Of a stretch of DNA of 50,416 nucleotides, positions 17,663-24,159 are shown piece after piece (the stretch's first letter is position 1; the number at the start of each line of letters is the position of its first letter). The notes beneath the pieces are model-generated. The model saw only the letters and a list, made by a program, of their open reading frames with translations, was not told where the DNA came from and ran no database searches. The position numbers and the translations under genes were made by a program. The stretch is taken from positions 1-50,416 of IMG/VR virus record IMGVR_UViG_3300046011_003581; one strand, 5' to 3'. This DNA is from a virus.

Positions 17663-17755
17663 ATGCTGGCGACGAACGCGACGGTAATCGCATCGGTGGT
17701 GCTGGTGGTGGCGTGGTTGGTGATTGACGCACGATGCGGAAGGAGGGGGCGGTGA
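17663..17755 (+). CDS. 30-residue single-pass membrane peptide
   Basis: ATG 17663 to TGA 17753-17755, 30 codons. Residues 7-21 form one hydrophobic segment (IASVVLVVAWLVI) followed by a basic tail (RCGRRGR), an inside-positive orientation. The stop overlaps the GTG of the next membrane protein (GTGA), the same coupling used throughout this block, which supports it being real. It could be a holin-like or antiholin-like peptide, but nothing proves that. Confidence 0.5.
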   Translation: MLATNATVIASVVLVVAWLVIDARCGRRGR

Positions 17756-17937
17756 ATACGTTTGCTATGTATTTTGGATACTCCGTCATGGTGCTGTTGG
17801 CGGTCGCGTGGTTGCTGTGGCTGGCCTGCGTTGTCGTTGACAGCACGATTGACCACATATGCCGCACGAAGAAGTACGCGGACGAATTCATCCGTTTTTA
17901 CATGTTGCGGAGAGAGAAGGAAGGGGGCGCGAAGTGA
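17752..17937 (+). CDS. Small membrane protein
   Basis: 61 residues from GTG 17752, chosen over ATG 17734 because AAGGAGGGGG stands five bases upstream and the GTGA overlap matches the neighbours. One strong transmembrane segment lies at about residues 8-30, followed by a basic cytoplasmic tail ending KEGGAK. With the 30-residue peptide before it, it forms a tandem of small membrane proteins. A lysis role is possible but unproven. Confidence 0.6.
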   Translation: MNTFAMYFGYSVMVLLAVAWLLWLACVVVDSTIDHICRTKKYADEFIRFYMLRREKEGGAK

Positions 17938-18488
17938 GCGATACGCTTATCAAGATTGACTCGATGGAACAGGGCATACCGTTGACGATTGAAAGCGACT
18001 TGGCGCATCTGGCTGGAGCGTTGCGGTCAAACGGCAACGAGCGGTCGGCGCGTTCGGTGGATGCCGCGAAGGAGACAATAGAGCGGCTCACCAGCGAACT
18101 GGCCGCGATGAAGGCAGAGCGGGACAACCTTCGCAAACGCGCAGAAGCGGCGGAGTCTGCTGGAGACGCAAAGGACAACATGCTCAGGCTGGAGTACGCC
18201 CGCGCAGAGGCGGCTGAGAAGCGGCTAGAGGAGGTGGAGCAAGCTTCGTCACCAGTTACGGTGAATCCCGACGAGGATGACGCATTGTTGGGTGCCGATG
18301 GACTCCCGTGGCCAAAGACGTTTGACGGTCAAACGTGGGCTAAGGAGTTCGTCCGACGCTTCCAAAAGCACCCCCAGATCGCCACAGACGAAGCGACGAT
18401 GATTGGATGGTTTGCAAACGCGATCATGGTCGGCTTTGACCGGGCGCAACAAAAGCCAGACGCGGGGAAGGGGGAGGGGAAGACGTGA
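17934..18488 (+). CDS. Coiled-coil hypothetical protein
   Basis: 184 residues, GTG 17934 in a GTGA overlap behind GGAAGGGGG. Residues 40-105 are a long coiled coil rich in Ala/Glu/Arg. The C-terminal part (from about 125) is a small folded region with WPKTFDGQTWAKEF and GWFANAIMVGFDRA. The layout (coiled coil plus short conserved C-terminus) is like many variable phage early proteins of unknown role. It overlaps the next gene by four bases. Confidence 0.65.
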   Translation: MSDTLIKIDSMEQGIPLTIESDLAHLAGALRSNGNERSARSVDAAKETIERLTSELAAMKAERDNLRKRAEAAESAGDAKDNMLRLEYARAEAAEKRLEEVEQASSPVTVNPDEDDALLGADGLPWPKTFDGQTWAKEFVRRFQKHPQIATDEATMIGWFANAIMVGFDRAQQKPDAGKGEGKT

Positions 18489-18781
18489 GCATACGATTCG
18501 ACACACCGTGCCAAAACAAGCCATTCACGCTGCACCCAGTGAAGCGTCAGGCCTCCCGTAGCGGTGAAGTGGCTTGTTCGCCATTTCAGGACGGTCAGTT
18601 GGCGTTCATCTCGGGAATCGCTGTTGGCCGAAACCCGCACAACGCAGACTCCGAGGAGCATTGGCAGTGGATGGCTGGCTGGGCTGATGAGGGAATGAAG
18701 AGAGCAAAAGCAAGGCTGGCGAACCGCTCGACACGCACGCCCGCCGCCAGCCTGCCGTGCGGGGAAAAGGAGGGGCTATGA
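18485..18781 (+). CDS. Rmf/CrpP-like protein (putative)
   Basis: 98 residues from GTG 18485 (GTGA overlap, GGGAGGGG upstream). Residues 38-75 follow the ribosome modulation factor/CrpP pattern: A-x-x-x-G-x-x-x-GRNPH, a short gap, W-x-W-M-AGW, then a charged helix. RMF binds the 30S subunit and drives ribosome hibernation; phage and plasmid relatives have mixed or unknown roles. The resemblance is by pattern only. The C-terminus ends in the SLPC motif repeated in the next two genes. Confidence 0.5.
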   Translation: MSIRFDTPCQNKPFTLHPVKRQASRSGEVACSPFQDGQLAFISGIAVGRNPHNADSEEHWQWMAGWADEGMKRAKARLANRSTRTPAASLPCGEKEGL

Positions 18782-19008
18782 ACGTCTGCGTCTGTTGCGA
18801 AAGCTATGGTGACGCAACCGGAGACGCAAGGTGCATCCGGTGCAAGCACGCCGCCGTCGATAACTTCAAAGCGTCGGGCAAGTGCGCGACGTGCAACTAC
18901 GATCCGAGGTACAGCGGGACATGCGTCCGGTGTATCGACTTCGACAAGTACGACGAGCACAAGCTGTCAGTACCGGGAAGCCTGCCGTGCCGGGAGGGCG
19001 CGAAATGA
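18778..19008 (+). CDS. Cysteine-rich zinc-binding protein
   Basis: 76 residues from ATG 18778 behind AAAAGGAGGGG (ATGA overlap). Ten cysteines sit mainly in CxC, CxxC and CxxC pairs at about residues 4-49 (CVCC, CIRC, CATC, CVRC), enough for two zinc knuckles. It probably binds nucleic acid or protein. The end repeats the PGSLPC motif of the previous gene. Confidence 0.65.
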   Translation: MNVCVCCESYGDATGDARCIRCKHAAVDNFKASGKCATCNYDPRYSGTCVRCIDFDKYDEHKLSVPGSLPCREGAK

Positions 19009-19199
19009 AGGTGCTCTGCGACCGATGGCCCTGCCCAAATCACACCTGCGCCCACGCGCACCCGCATGAGCCGTTCCATAACTGCAAACATGCAGGCTGC
19101 GCGGCCATGCAGGTCAACGCGGAGTGCGTCCGCTGCGACGACCCAGCACAGGAATTGACAACACCCACGCCCGCGGGAAGCCACCCATGCCCACGCTGA
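19005..19199 (+). CDS. Cys/His-rich small protein
   Basis: 64 residues, ATG 19005 overlapping the previous TGA. Eight cysteines and six histidines are packed into residues 5-47 (CDRWPCPNHTCAHAHPHEPFHNC, then C and CVRC), so a metal-binding mini-protein is likely. Its 3' end carries a third, decayed copy of the gene-end repeat and overlaps the RecD2 N-terminal gene by 13 bases. Confidence 0.55.
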   Translation: MKVLCDRWPCPNHTCAHAHPHEPFHNCKHAGCAAMQVNAECVRCDDPAQELTTPTPAGSHPCPR

Positions 19200-20059
19200 A
19201 CGTCACCATCACCCGCGTCGCGTACCCGCCGTCAACCACCGTCACGGATGGTGGGGAAACTTGGTACATCTTGATCTGCGACGCGGGGACTTGCAAAGGG
19301 CGGATGCCGTGGCGGCCGAAGGACGGCGAGCGGCTGATCCTGCAAGGGGAGTGGAGCGTTTATCAAGGATCTAAAGAATTCTCGTTCTCCGGCGCCGCCA
19401 TCGACGTTCCCGCCAACCCCCGCGACCAACTCCACTACGTCTGCGAGCGCACCAGCGGGCTCGGGCCGGCCGCGGAGGCGCTGATCTGGCAGACGGCGGG
19501 CGCGGCGTGGCAGACCATCGCCCCCGGAGCGGTTCCGCGCCTCCACGGGAAGCTGTACGAAGAGTTCCGGCTACAGATCGAGGCAATGCTCCAGAAAAGC
19601 GTGGAGGCCGGGGCCGTCGCCTCGCTCATGGGCAAGGGCTGCACGATGAACATGGCGTGCAAGGCGTGGTCAAAGTGGGGGCTGGCGACTCTCGGAGTCG
19701 TCCAGGCGGACCCGTTCCGGTTGGCCGAACTCGACGGCTACTCCTTCCGCGATGTGGACCAGAAGGTCCGCACCCACTACGGGATCGGCGACGACGACAA
19801 GCGGCGGATCCGCGCGGGCGTGCTGTACTCGCTGCGGAGGCTCACGGACCCTGGGGATACGGTGGTGGCGTGGGACGACCTGTATCGGCAGGCGTGCGGC
19901 GTGCTGTGCGGCTACGCGGATTTGGTGAGCGAATGCACGGGGGAGTTGTTCGGCGAGGGCGCGATCCGGGCGTTTGGGGAGGCGGGGGAGGGCGTCGCGC
20001 TGGCGTCGGATTACGAGTGCGAGGAGAGGGTGTGGGAGTGGGCGACGAGGGAGGGATGA
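19187..20059 (+). CDS. RecD2 N-terminal module (OB plus HhH), encoded separately
   Basis: 290 residues from ATG 19187. The order of parts is that of the non-helicase half of RecD2: an N-terminal beta-barrel (GRMPWRPKDGERLILQGEW, EFSFSGAAIDVP), a helical segment, and helix-hairpin-helix repeats (MNMACKAWSKWG, DPFRLAELDGYSFRDVDQKV, IRAGVLYSLRRLTDPGDTVV). The ending ALASDYECEERVWEW matches the last stretch before the helicase core in full-length RecD2. No Walker motif is present here; the helicase half is a separate gene at 22766-23977, and 290 plus 403 residues approaches the usual length of about 700. Most likely the two chains assemble into one 5'-3' helicase acting in recombination. Confidence 0.75.
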   Translation: MPTLNVTITRVAYPPSTTVTDGGETWYILICDAGTCKGRMPWRPKDGERLILQGEWSVYQGSKEFSFSGAAIDVPANPRDQLHYVCERTSGLGPAAEALIWQTAGAAWQTIAPGAVPRLHGKLYEEFRLQIEAMLQKSVEAGAVASLMGKGCTMNMACKAWSKWGLATLGVVQADPFRLAELDGYSFRDVDQKVRTHYGIGDDDKRRIRAGVLYSLRRLTDPGDTVVAWDDLYRQACGVLCGYADLVSECTGELFGEGAIRAFGEAGEGVALASDYECEERVWEWATREG

Positions 20060-20988
20060 TGAATGAGTTGGCTCTTTTCGCAGGCGCTGGTGGCGGCATA
20101 CTCGGGGGGCACTTGCTCGGATGGCGCACCGTCTGCGCCGTTGAACGTGATGCCTACGCCGCGGCCGTTCTGGCGCAACGACAAAACGATGGATGTCTTG
20201 AGCCGTTCCCCGTTTGGTCTGACGTGGAAACCTTTGACGGCCGCCCGTGGCGAGGAATTGTTGACATCGTTTCGGGCGGCTTTCCCTGCACGGACATCTC
20301 CTGCGCCGGAAAAGGGGCTGGGATCGAAGGCGAGGAAAGCGGACTCTGGCGCGAAATGTGGCGAATTATTGGCGAGGTACAACCGCGCTTCGTCCTCGTG
20401 GAAAACTCTCCAATGCTCACTATTCGGGGAGGGGTCCGAGTCGTTGGCGACCTTGCCGCGCTGGGGTACGATGCGAGATGGGGCGTTGTATCGGCTGCCG
20501 ACGCCATATGGTTTGAGTGCCTTTCGAGAGATGGTGTCCCGGCGCTTGACCATCTGCGGGAGCGAATGTGGATCGTCGCAGAGGATGCCGACCGCGAAGG
20601 CAACGGAGGCAGGGCCGGACTACGCGAAGATGGACAGGAGCAAGACGGGAATCAGCCTACAGACGGCCGTGGCGATGACCCAGCGGGCGCCGACTCCATC
20701 GGCAAGCAGTTTCGATTCAACGCGACCAAATCAGAAGGGCGGAGAGAAGCTGATCGAGGCGCTGGCGAGAATACCGACGCAACGGGCACCGACGCCGCGC
20801 TCGGAAGACTCGCAGTGCGCTGGTGGCCATCACGGAACGCCGGATACCATGGTCGCGTTCACGAGGTTGCCGACGGCCTGCGCGAACGAGGATGCGGCGG
20901 GGACTCCGAACGGCAAGATGCAGAGGATGCTCGGCAACTGCCCGGAAGTCAGACACTCGGACCCGGCTGGTGGGCAGTTGAACGCTGA
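20059..20988 (+). CDS. C5-cytosine DNA methyltransferase, C-terminus cut short
   Basis: 309 residues. ATG 20059 follows GAGGGAGGG; ATG 20056 is also possible. Motif I FAGAGGGILGGHLLGW binds SAM; GGFPC carries catalytic Cys77; ENS at 115-117 is the motif VI glutamate block; LRERMWIVA at 166-174 is motif VIII. The variable region is rich in Asp/Gly/Arg. The reading frame stops at GWWAVER, where relatives continue into a short segment and the terminal LGNAxVP motif. That missing motif lies further on at about 21617-21690, but in the other frame and beyond an HNH gene. So this protein lacks motif X unless frameshifting, splicing or a second chain supplies it. It would methylate cytosine in the phage genome against host restriction. 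Confidence 0.8.
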   Translation: MNELALFAGAGGGILGGHLLGWRTVCAVERDAYAAAVLAQRQNDGCLEPFPVWSDVETFDGRPWRGIVDIVSGGFPCTDISCAGKGAGIEGEESGLWREMWRIIGEVQPRFVLVENSPMLTIRGGVRVVGDLAALGYDARWGVVSAADAIWFECLSRDGVPALDHLRERMWIVAEDADREGNGGRAGLREDGQEQDGNQPTDGRGDDPAGADSIGKQFRFNATKSEGRREADRGAGENTDATGTDAALGRLAVRWWPSRNAGYHGRVHEVADGLRERGCGGDSERQDAEDARQLPGSQTLGPGWWAVER

Positions 20989-21703
20989 GTGGGAGTCGTG
21001 GTTTATGAACTTCCCGGTTAAGTGGCTTTCACTTGACGCCATGCTATCGCCTGTGCTAATGTCGTACTATGAAAAGAACATTAGACCCAGACAGGCCGTG
21101 TGCGGCGTGCGGTGCAACTCTTCACAGAAAACGCTTTGGGGAGAGATTAGAGGAACGTGGTTGTTTCCTTCGGCGCAAGTATTGCGACCGGCTGTGCATG
21201 GCGGCGGCCATGACGCAGGATCAACCAACGCTCACGGCGATCAAGGCGAGAAACAAGCACCTTCGCGGGCCGCTATGCCAGGAGTGCGGGACGGTGGCAC
21301 AGTTGCAGATACACCACATCGACGGAAACAAGTTCAACAACAACGCATCAAACCTGATGACCTTGTGCGCCTCTTGTCACTCGAAGTGGCATTGGGAGAA
21401 TGGGAAGAGGATGCCGAATCGTCGTGCGGCTTGCTCAATTTGTGGAACGCCTGCGCGGAAATTGGGATACTGTCAAAAGCACTATCAACGCTTCAGGAAG
21501 TATGGCGATCCGCGAGTAACGAAGAAAAAGAATGGATTGCGGTACGAGCTTGTGGAGGATCATGGTTCGGACAGGAAATCCCAGTTCCGCGCCTGACCCA
21601 CAACATGCCCAACAGAGTGGACCGATGTAAAGCATTGGGAAATGCTCAAGTTCCGGCTGTGGTGCGCCTCGCATGGGAGATGCTCGCGCCAAAACTTCAA
21701 TGA
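20063..21703 (+). CDS. Second, overlapping frame of the methyltransferase locus (546 codons)
   Basis: This frame is +1 relative to the methyltransferase and is open for 1,641 bases. Its ATG (20063) lies seven bases after the same GGGAGGG that serves the methyltransferase. It reads as a recognisable phage protein type: APSAPLNVMPTP, SRSPFGLTWKPLT, SSSWKTLQCSLF, LPRWGTMRDG, then MPTA/TPTP-like repeats and GGQLNAEWESWFMNFPVKW near 20973-21025. I remember deposited phage proteins with these signatures but cannot check them. After that it runs through the HNH region and ends with NRVDRCKALGNAQVP and AWEML, which is motif X of C5-methyltransferases. It may be a dual-coded partner, the C-terminal half reached by frameshift, or partly chance in GC-rich DNA. 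Confidence 0.5.
   Translation: MSWLFSQALVAAYSGGTCSDGAPSAPLNVMPTPRPFWRNDKTMDVLSRSPFGLTWKPLTAARGEELLTSFRAAFPARTSPAPEKGLGSKARKADSGAKCGELLARYNRASSSWKTLQCSLFGEGSESLATLPRWGTMRDGALYRLPTPYGLSAFREMVSRRLTICGSECGSSQRMPTAKATEAGPDYAKMDRSKTGISLQTAVAMTQRAPTPSASSFDSTRPNQKGGEKLIEALARIPTQRAPTPRSEDSQCAGGHHGTPDTMVAFTRLPTACANEDAAGTPNGKMQRMLGNCPEVRHSDPAGGQLNAEWESWFMNFPVKWLSLDAMLSPVLMSYYEKNIRPRQAVCGVRCNSSQKTLWGEIRGTWLFPSAQVLRPAVHGGGHDAGSTNAHGDQGEKQAPSRAAMPGVRDGGTVADTPHRRKQVQQQRIKPDDLVRLLSLEVALGEWEEDAESSCGLLNLWNACAEIGILSKALSTLQEVWRSASNEEKEWIAVRACGGSWFGQEIPVPRLTHNMPNRVDRCKALGNAQVPAVVRLAWEMLAPKLQ
21069..21596 (+). CDS. HNH homing endonuclease inside the methyltransferase locus
   Basis: 175 residues in the third frame, so three frames are open here. 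An N-terminal cysteine pair (CAAC) and further CxxxC pairs precede the HNH core: CQECG, LQIHHIDGNKFNNNASNLMTLCASCHSKWH, which has the His-His-Asn-His arrangement and zinc-binding cysteines. A second zinc-like segment follows (CSICGTPARKLGYCQKHYQRF), as in many phage HNH proteins. The DNA is less GC-rich than its surroundings. It separates the methyltransferase body from its terminal motif X. Its last codons overlap the start of that terminal segment. Ribosome binding site weak. Confidence 0.85.
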   Translation: MKRTLDPDRPCAACGATLHRKRFGERLEERGCFLRRKYCDRLCMAAAMTQDQPTLTAIKARNKHLRGPLCQECGTVAQLQIHHIDGNKFNNNASNLMTLCASCHSKWHWENGKRMPNRRAACSICGTPARKLGYCQKHYQRFRKYGDPRVTKKKNGLRYELVEDHGSDRKSQFRA

Positions 21704-21744
21704 TAGTGGAGCACAGAAACAACAACAGGAGAGGTAGCAACACC

Positions 21745-21948
21745 ATGAGCACAGACACGAACCAACAAACCGCCGACCGCGCCTCCCGCGCCCCCGACAA
21801 GGAGAAGTTGCTTGCATTCTCCGCCGCGCTCCGCACTATCCACGCAGGAGAGATGGCTACCGAAGTAGGCAAGAGGCTGGCGAGGCAGGCCGCGAACGAG
21901 GTGCTGATGGTGGCGGCGAAGATCGAGCAGCAGGCGGGGGAGATGTGA
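21745..21948 (+). CDS. Hypothetical protein
   Basis: 67 residues from ATG 21745 after AGGAGAGGT. It is mostly helical, with charged N- and C-terminal parts and no cysteine. No family is recognised. It lies between the methyltransferase locus and the TSCPD gene and overlaps the latter by one base. Confidence 0.55.
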   Translation: MSTDTNQQTADRASRAPDKEKLLAFSAALRTIHAGEMATEVGKRLARQAANEVLMVAAKIEQQAGEM

Positions 21949-22268
21949 TGACGCCCATGCCCACCACACGCGCCGGCCGCACACACAAGATCCGCGTCGC
22001 CGCCGTCTCCCTCTACGTCACCGTCAACCGCGACGAGTCCAACGCCATCCGCGAGGTATTCGTCAAGGCCGACGAGGGGCACAACGCCGAGGCCGACGGG
22101 CTCGCCATCATGGCGTCCCTGGCGATGCGGTACGGGTGTCCGCCCGACGTGGTGGCGCGGCACCTGCGGTTCCGGCGCTACGAGCCCCACGGCGGGCCGG
22201 GGCAGCCGTGCTCGATCTCGGATGCCATCGGGAAGGTGATTGAGAGGGAGGTAGGCCGTGAAGCGTAA
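21948..22268 (+). CDS. TSCPD-domain protein
   Basis: 106 residues; ATG 21948 follows GGGGGAG. The sequence runs KIRVAAVSLYVTVNRDE, EVFVKAD, IMASLAMRYGCPPDVVARHLRF and SISDAIGKVIE, which is the TSCPD domain normally found at the C-terminus of B12-dependent ribonucleotide reductases. Stand-alone phage versions exist; their role is unclear, perhaps binding or regulating a reductase or acting on nucleotides. No reductase gene is in the window. With the dATP/dGTP diphosphohydrolase it suggests control of dNTP supply. Confidence 0.75.
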   Translation: MTPMPTTRAGRTHKIRVAAVSLYVTVNRDESNAIREVFVKADEGHNAEADGLAIMASLAMRYGCPPDVVARHLRFRRYEPHGGPGQPCSISDAIGKVIEREVGREA

Positions 22269-22533
22269 AGCAACCCGATCAAACGACACCCACCCCGCAC
22301 CCCAACACACCGGGATTGATAGCAGCAAGACGCTGTGCCCGTCGTGCGACGCCGTGGTGGGGACGCTTCAAGACTTCTGCCACGAGTGCGGCCGCACCCT
22401 GCGCCCGATCCCCCACAAGCATGTCGAGGATTGCGTCCAGGGGCTCAACGTCAAACTGGCAACGCGGTTCGGACACCTGCGCGAGATGTGTCACTACAGC
22501 GACGAGATGGAAGGAGCGTTTGAGAGAGAATGA
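22258..22533 (+). CDS. Zinc-ribbon protein
   Basis: 91 residues from GTG 22258 behind GAGGGAGG, overlapping the TSCPD gene by 11 bases. CPSCDAVVGTLQDFCHECG (residues about 27-45) is a clear zinc ribbon with two CxxC pairs. The rest is polar with several His. No known family beyond zinc ribbon; probably a nucleic-acid-binding accessory protein. Confidence 0.65.
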   Translation: MKRKATRSNDTHPAPQHTGIDSSKTLCPSCDAVVGTLQDFCHECGRTLRPIPHKHVEDCVQGLNVKLATRFGHLREMCHYSDEMEGAFERE

Positions 22534-22769
22534 AGACGATCTACTACATGGCGGTATGCAAGCCCAAGGAGTCGAAGACGTGGCTCCCGATGATGGTGGA
22601 GATGGCGAAGGTGGGGAGAACCCACATCCTGCGCGCGACGGCGCAAGCGTGCAAACAGGACGCGGAGAAACGCATGACAGAAGCCTGGATCGCCGCGGAA
22701 TCGCCGGCCAACAGGTACTCCAGCGCGTCGCAATGGGAGGTTGCCGCCGCGGCGGTAGTAATCGAATGA
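22530..22769 (+). CDS. Hypothetical protein
   Basis: 79 residues, ATGA overlap with the previous gene and four-base overlap with the helicase gene. The sequence suggests a beta-alpha-beta-like small fold (MKTIYYMAVCKPK, then two helices). No motif recognised. Its coupling to the helicase gene suggests co-translation. Confidence 0.6.
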   Translation: MKTIYYMAVCKPKESKTWLPMMVEMAKVGRTHILRATAQACKQDAEKRMTEAWIAAESPANRYSSASQWEVAAAAVVIE

Positions 22770-23977
22770 ACCTCGACCCCTCCCAACGCGCCGCCGTCGC
22801 CGCCGCCACGTCACGCCCGTTCAGCATCATCACGGGCGGAGCGGGGTGCGGCAAAACCGTCCTCATCGGCGAGATCACGCGCGCCCTCGAAGCGCGCGGC
22901 GAGATCGTCGCCCTGGCCGCGTTCGCCGGGAAGGCCGCCGCCCGCATCCGGGAGGCGTGCGCGCACCCCGCGTCCACGATCCACCGGCTCCTGATGTACG
23001 ACGGAAACACCTTCAACCTGGACTCCCTCGCCGACCGCACCGTGATCGTGGACGAGGCCAGCATGATCGACGCCGGGCTCCTGGCGGAACTCGTCAAGCG
23101 CGCCCCGCGGCGGCTCGTCCTTGTGGGGGACGAAGCCCAGCTTCCGCCCGTCGGCCGCGGGCAGCCGTTCCACGACATCATCGCCCTGCGCCCCGCCCTC
23201 GTCTCCAACCTCACCACCTGCTACCGCGCCACGGAAGCCGTCTTCCAAGCCGCCACCGCCATCCGCCACGGCGGCCGCCCCGCGCAGCAGGCCACCAGCG
23301 CGGGAGAATACTGGTGCATGACGAACACGGGCGACGCCAAGCGCACGCAGGCCGCCATCCTCGACCTCGTCACCGGCCCCGCCGCTGGATGGGACTGGAG
23401 CAAGGACATCATCCTCGTCGCCCGCAACGGGGAGTCCGACGACGAGCCCGCCACCGTGCGCGGGATCAACCGCGCCATCGTGGACGCCGTCTCTCCCCGC
23501 GACTGGAGCAACCCCAAGGCGCGATTCAAGCCCGGAGATCGCGTGATCAATGTGCAAAACATCCCGAGAATCGACCAATGGAACGGCAGTACTGGCACCA
23601 TCCACGCCGTTGACATCGACGGCGGCATCTGGGTCCGCACTGACATCCCCGCAATCGACTGGAACAAGACGAAGGACGAGCGCAACCCCGTCTACACCGA
23701 TCACGTCCTGTTCGGCAAGGATGTGCGGCGGCATCTGCAACTCGCCTACGCGCTCACGGTTCACAAATCCCAGGGCTCGCAGTATCGCCATGTGATCTTC
23801 GCCGGCTTCAACCGCGACCTGTTCGGACTCCTAGACCGATCCCTCCTCTACACCGCCGTCACCCGCACCCGCGAGGCGTGCATGGTGATGGGCGAGCTTT
23901 CGGCGATCTACAGCGCCATCGACAAGGTGGCGAAGAAGAGGACTGTGATGCAGGAATTGGCGAGAGGAGCGGCATGA
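22766..23977 (+). CDS. RecD/RecD2-type SF1B helicase core
   Basis: 403 residues from ATG 22766 (ATGA overlap); the longer upstream frame is ruled out by the genes before it. Walker A GGAGCGKT at about 24-31, motif II VIVDEASMID near 93-102, motif III LVGDEAQLPPV near 119-129, an SH3-like insert around 235-300, motif VI LTVHKSQGSQY near 331-341, and LYTAVTRTRE near 361-370. These are the RecD/RecD2 signatures, and the protein starts exactly at the LDPSQR segment where the helicase core begins in full-length RecD2. The N-terminal half of RecD2 is encoded at 19187-20059. ATP-driven 5'-3' unwinding during replication or recombination is expected. Confidence 0.9.
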   Translation: MNLDPSQRAAVAAATSRPFSIITGGAGCGKTVLIGEITRALEARGEIVALAAFAGKAAARIREACAHPASTIHRLLMYDGNTFNLDSLADRTVIVDEASMIDAGLLAELVKRAPRRLVLVGDEAQLPPVGRGQPFHDIIALRPALVSNLTTCYRATEAVFQAATAIRHGGRPAQQATSAGEYWCMTNTGDAKRTQAAILDLVTGPAAGWDWSKDIILVARNGESDDEPATVRGINRAIVDAVSPRDWSNPKARFKPGDRVINVQNIPRIDQWNGSTGTIHAVDIDGGIWVRTDIPAIDWNKTKDERNPVYTDHVLFGKDVRRHLQLAYALTVHKSQGSQYRHVIFAGFNRDLFGLLDRSLLYTAVTRTREACMVMGELSAIYSAIDKVAKKRTVMQELARGAA

Positions 23978-24036
23978 ACGACGACGCCGCCCAGCATGAA
24001 AATCCTTTCAGTTGCACTCACGGACAAACCAAGTGA
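23974..24036 (+). CDS. Possible 20-codon leader peptide
   Basis: ATG 23974 overlaps the helicase stop (ATGA) and has GAGAGGAGCGGC before it; the frame ends at TGA 24034-24036. The peptide is MNDDAAQHENPFSCTHGQTK. It ends 10 bases before the first arm of two interlocking stems, the geometry of a translated attenuator leader. It may equally be a chance frame; no run of one amino acid is present. Confidence 0.4.
   Translation: MNDDAAQHENPFSCTHGQTK
23997..24010. promoter_or_regulatory. 14-bp palindrome TGAAAATCCTTTCA
   Basis: An imperfect palindrome with TGAAA/TTTCA arms. An almost identical copy (TGAAAATCATTTCA) stands at 27736-27749 before the terminase genes. Two copies at two operon starts, in AT-poor surroundings, suggest an operator or a promoter element for a phage regulator. 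Confidence 0.45.
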
Positions 24037-24046
24037 CTCTACCCTC

Positions 24047-24122
24047 GCGATGAGAAGCGTAAACGAACATTTTAGACACCCGCACCGGAGTCACGCCTGC
24101 TTGTGCTCGCGTTTCTCATCGC
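24047..24122 (+). promoter_or_regulatory. Candidate antiterminator stem
   Basis: GCGATGAGAAGCG (24047-24059) pairs with CGTTTCTCATCGC (24110-24122): 13 pairs, one of them G-U. It encloses the left arm of the following terminator, so the two structures interlock and probably exclude each other. This is the layout of an attenuator or riboswitch controlling the primase gene. No known riboswitch class is recognised. Confidence 0.5.
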
Positions 24123-24142
24123 ACGGTGCGGGTGTCTTTTTT
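24074..24142 (+). terminator. Intrinsic terminator upstream of primase
   Basis: AGACACCCGCACCG (24074-24087) and CGGTGCGGGTGTCT (24124-24137) form a perfect 14-bp stem followed by a T run (24137-24142). The 36-base loop is unusually long and contains one arm of the competing stem. It ends 17 bases before the primase start, so it can block primase expression rather than just close the upstream operon. Confidence 0.75.
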
Positions 24143-24159
24143 GTCTCGTAGGAGCAAAC

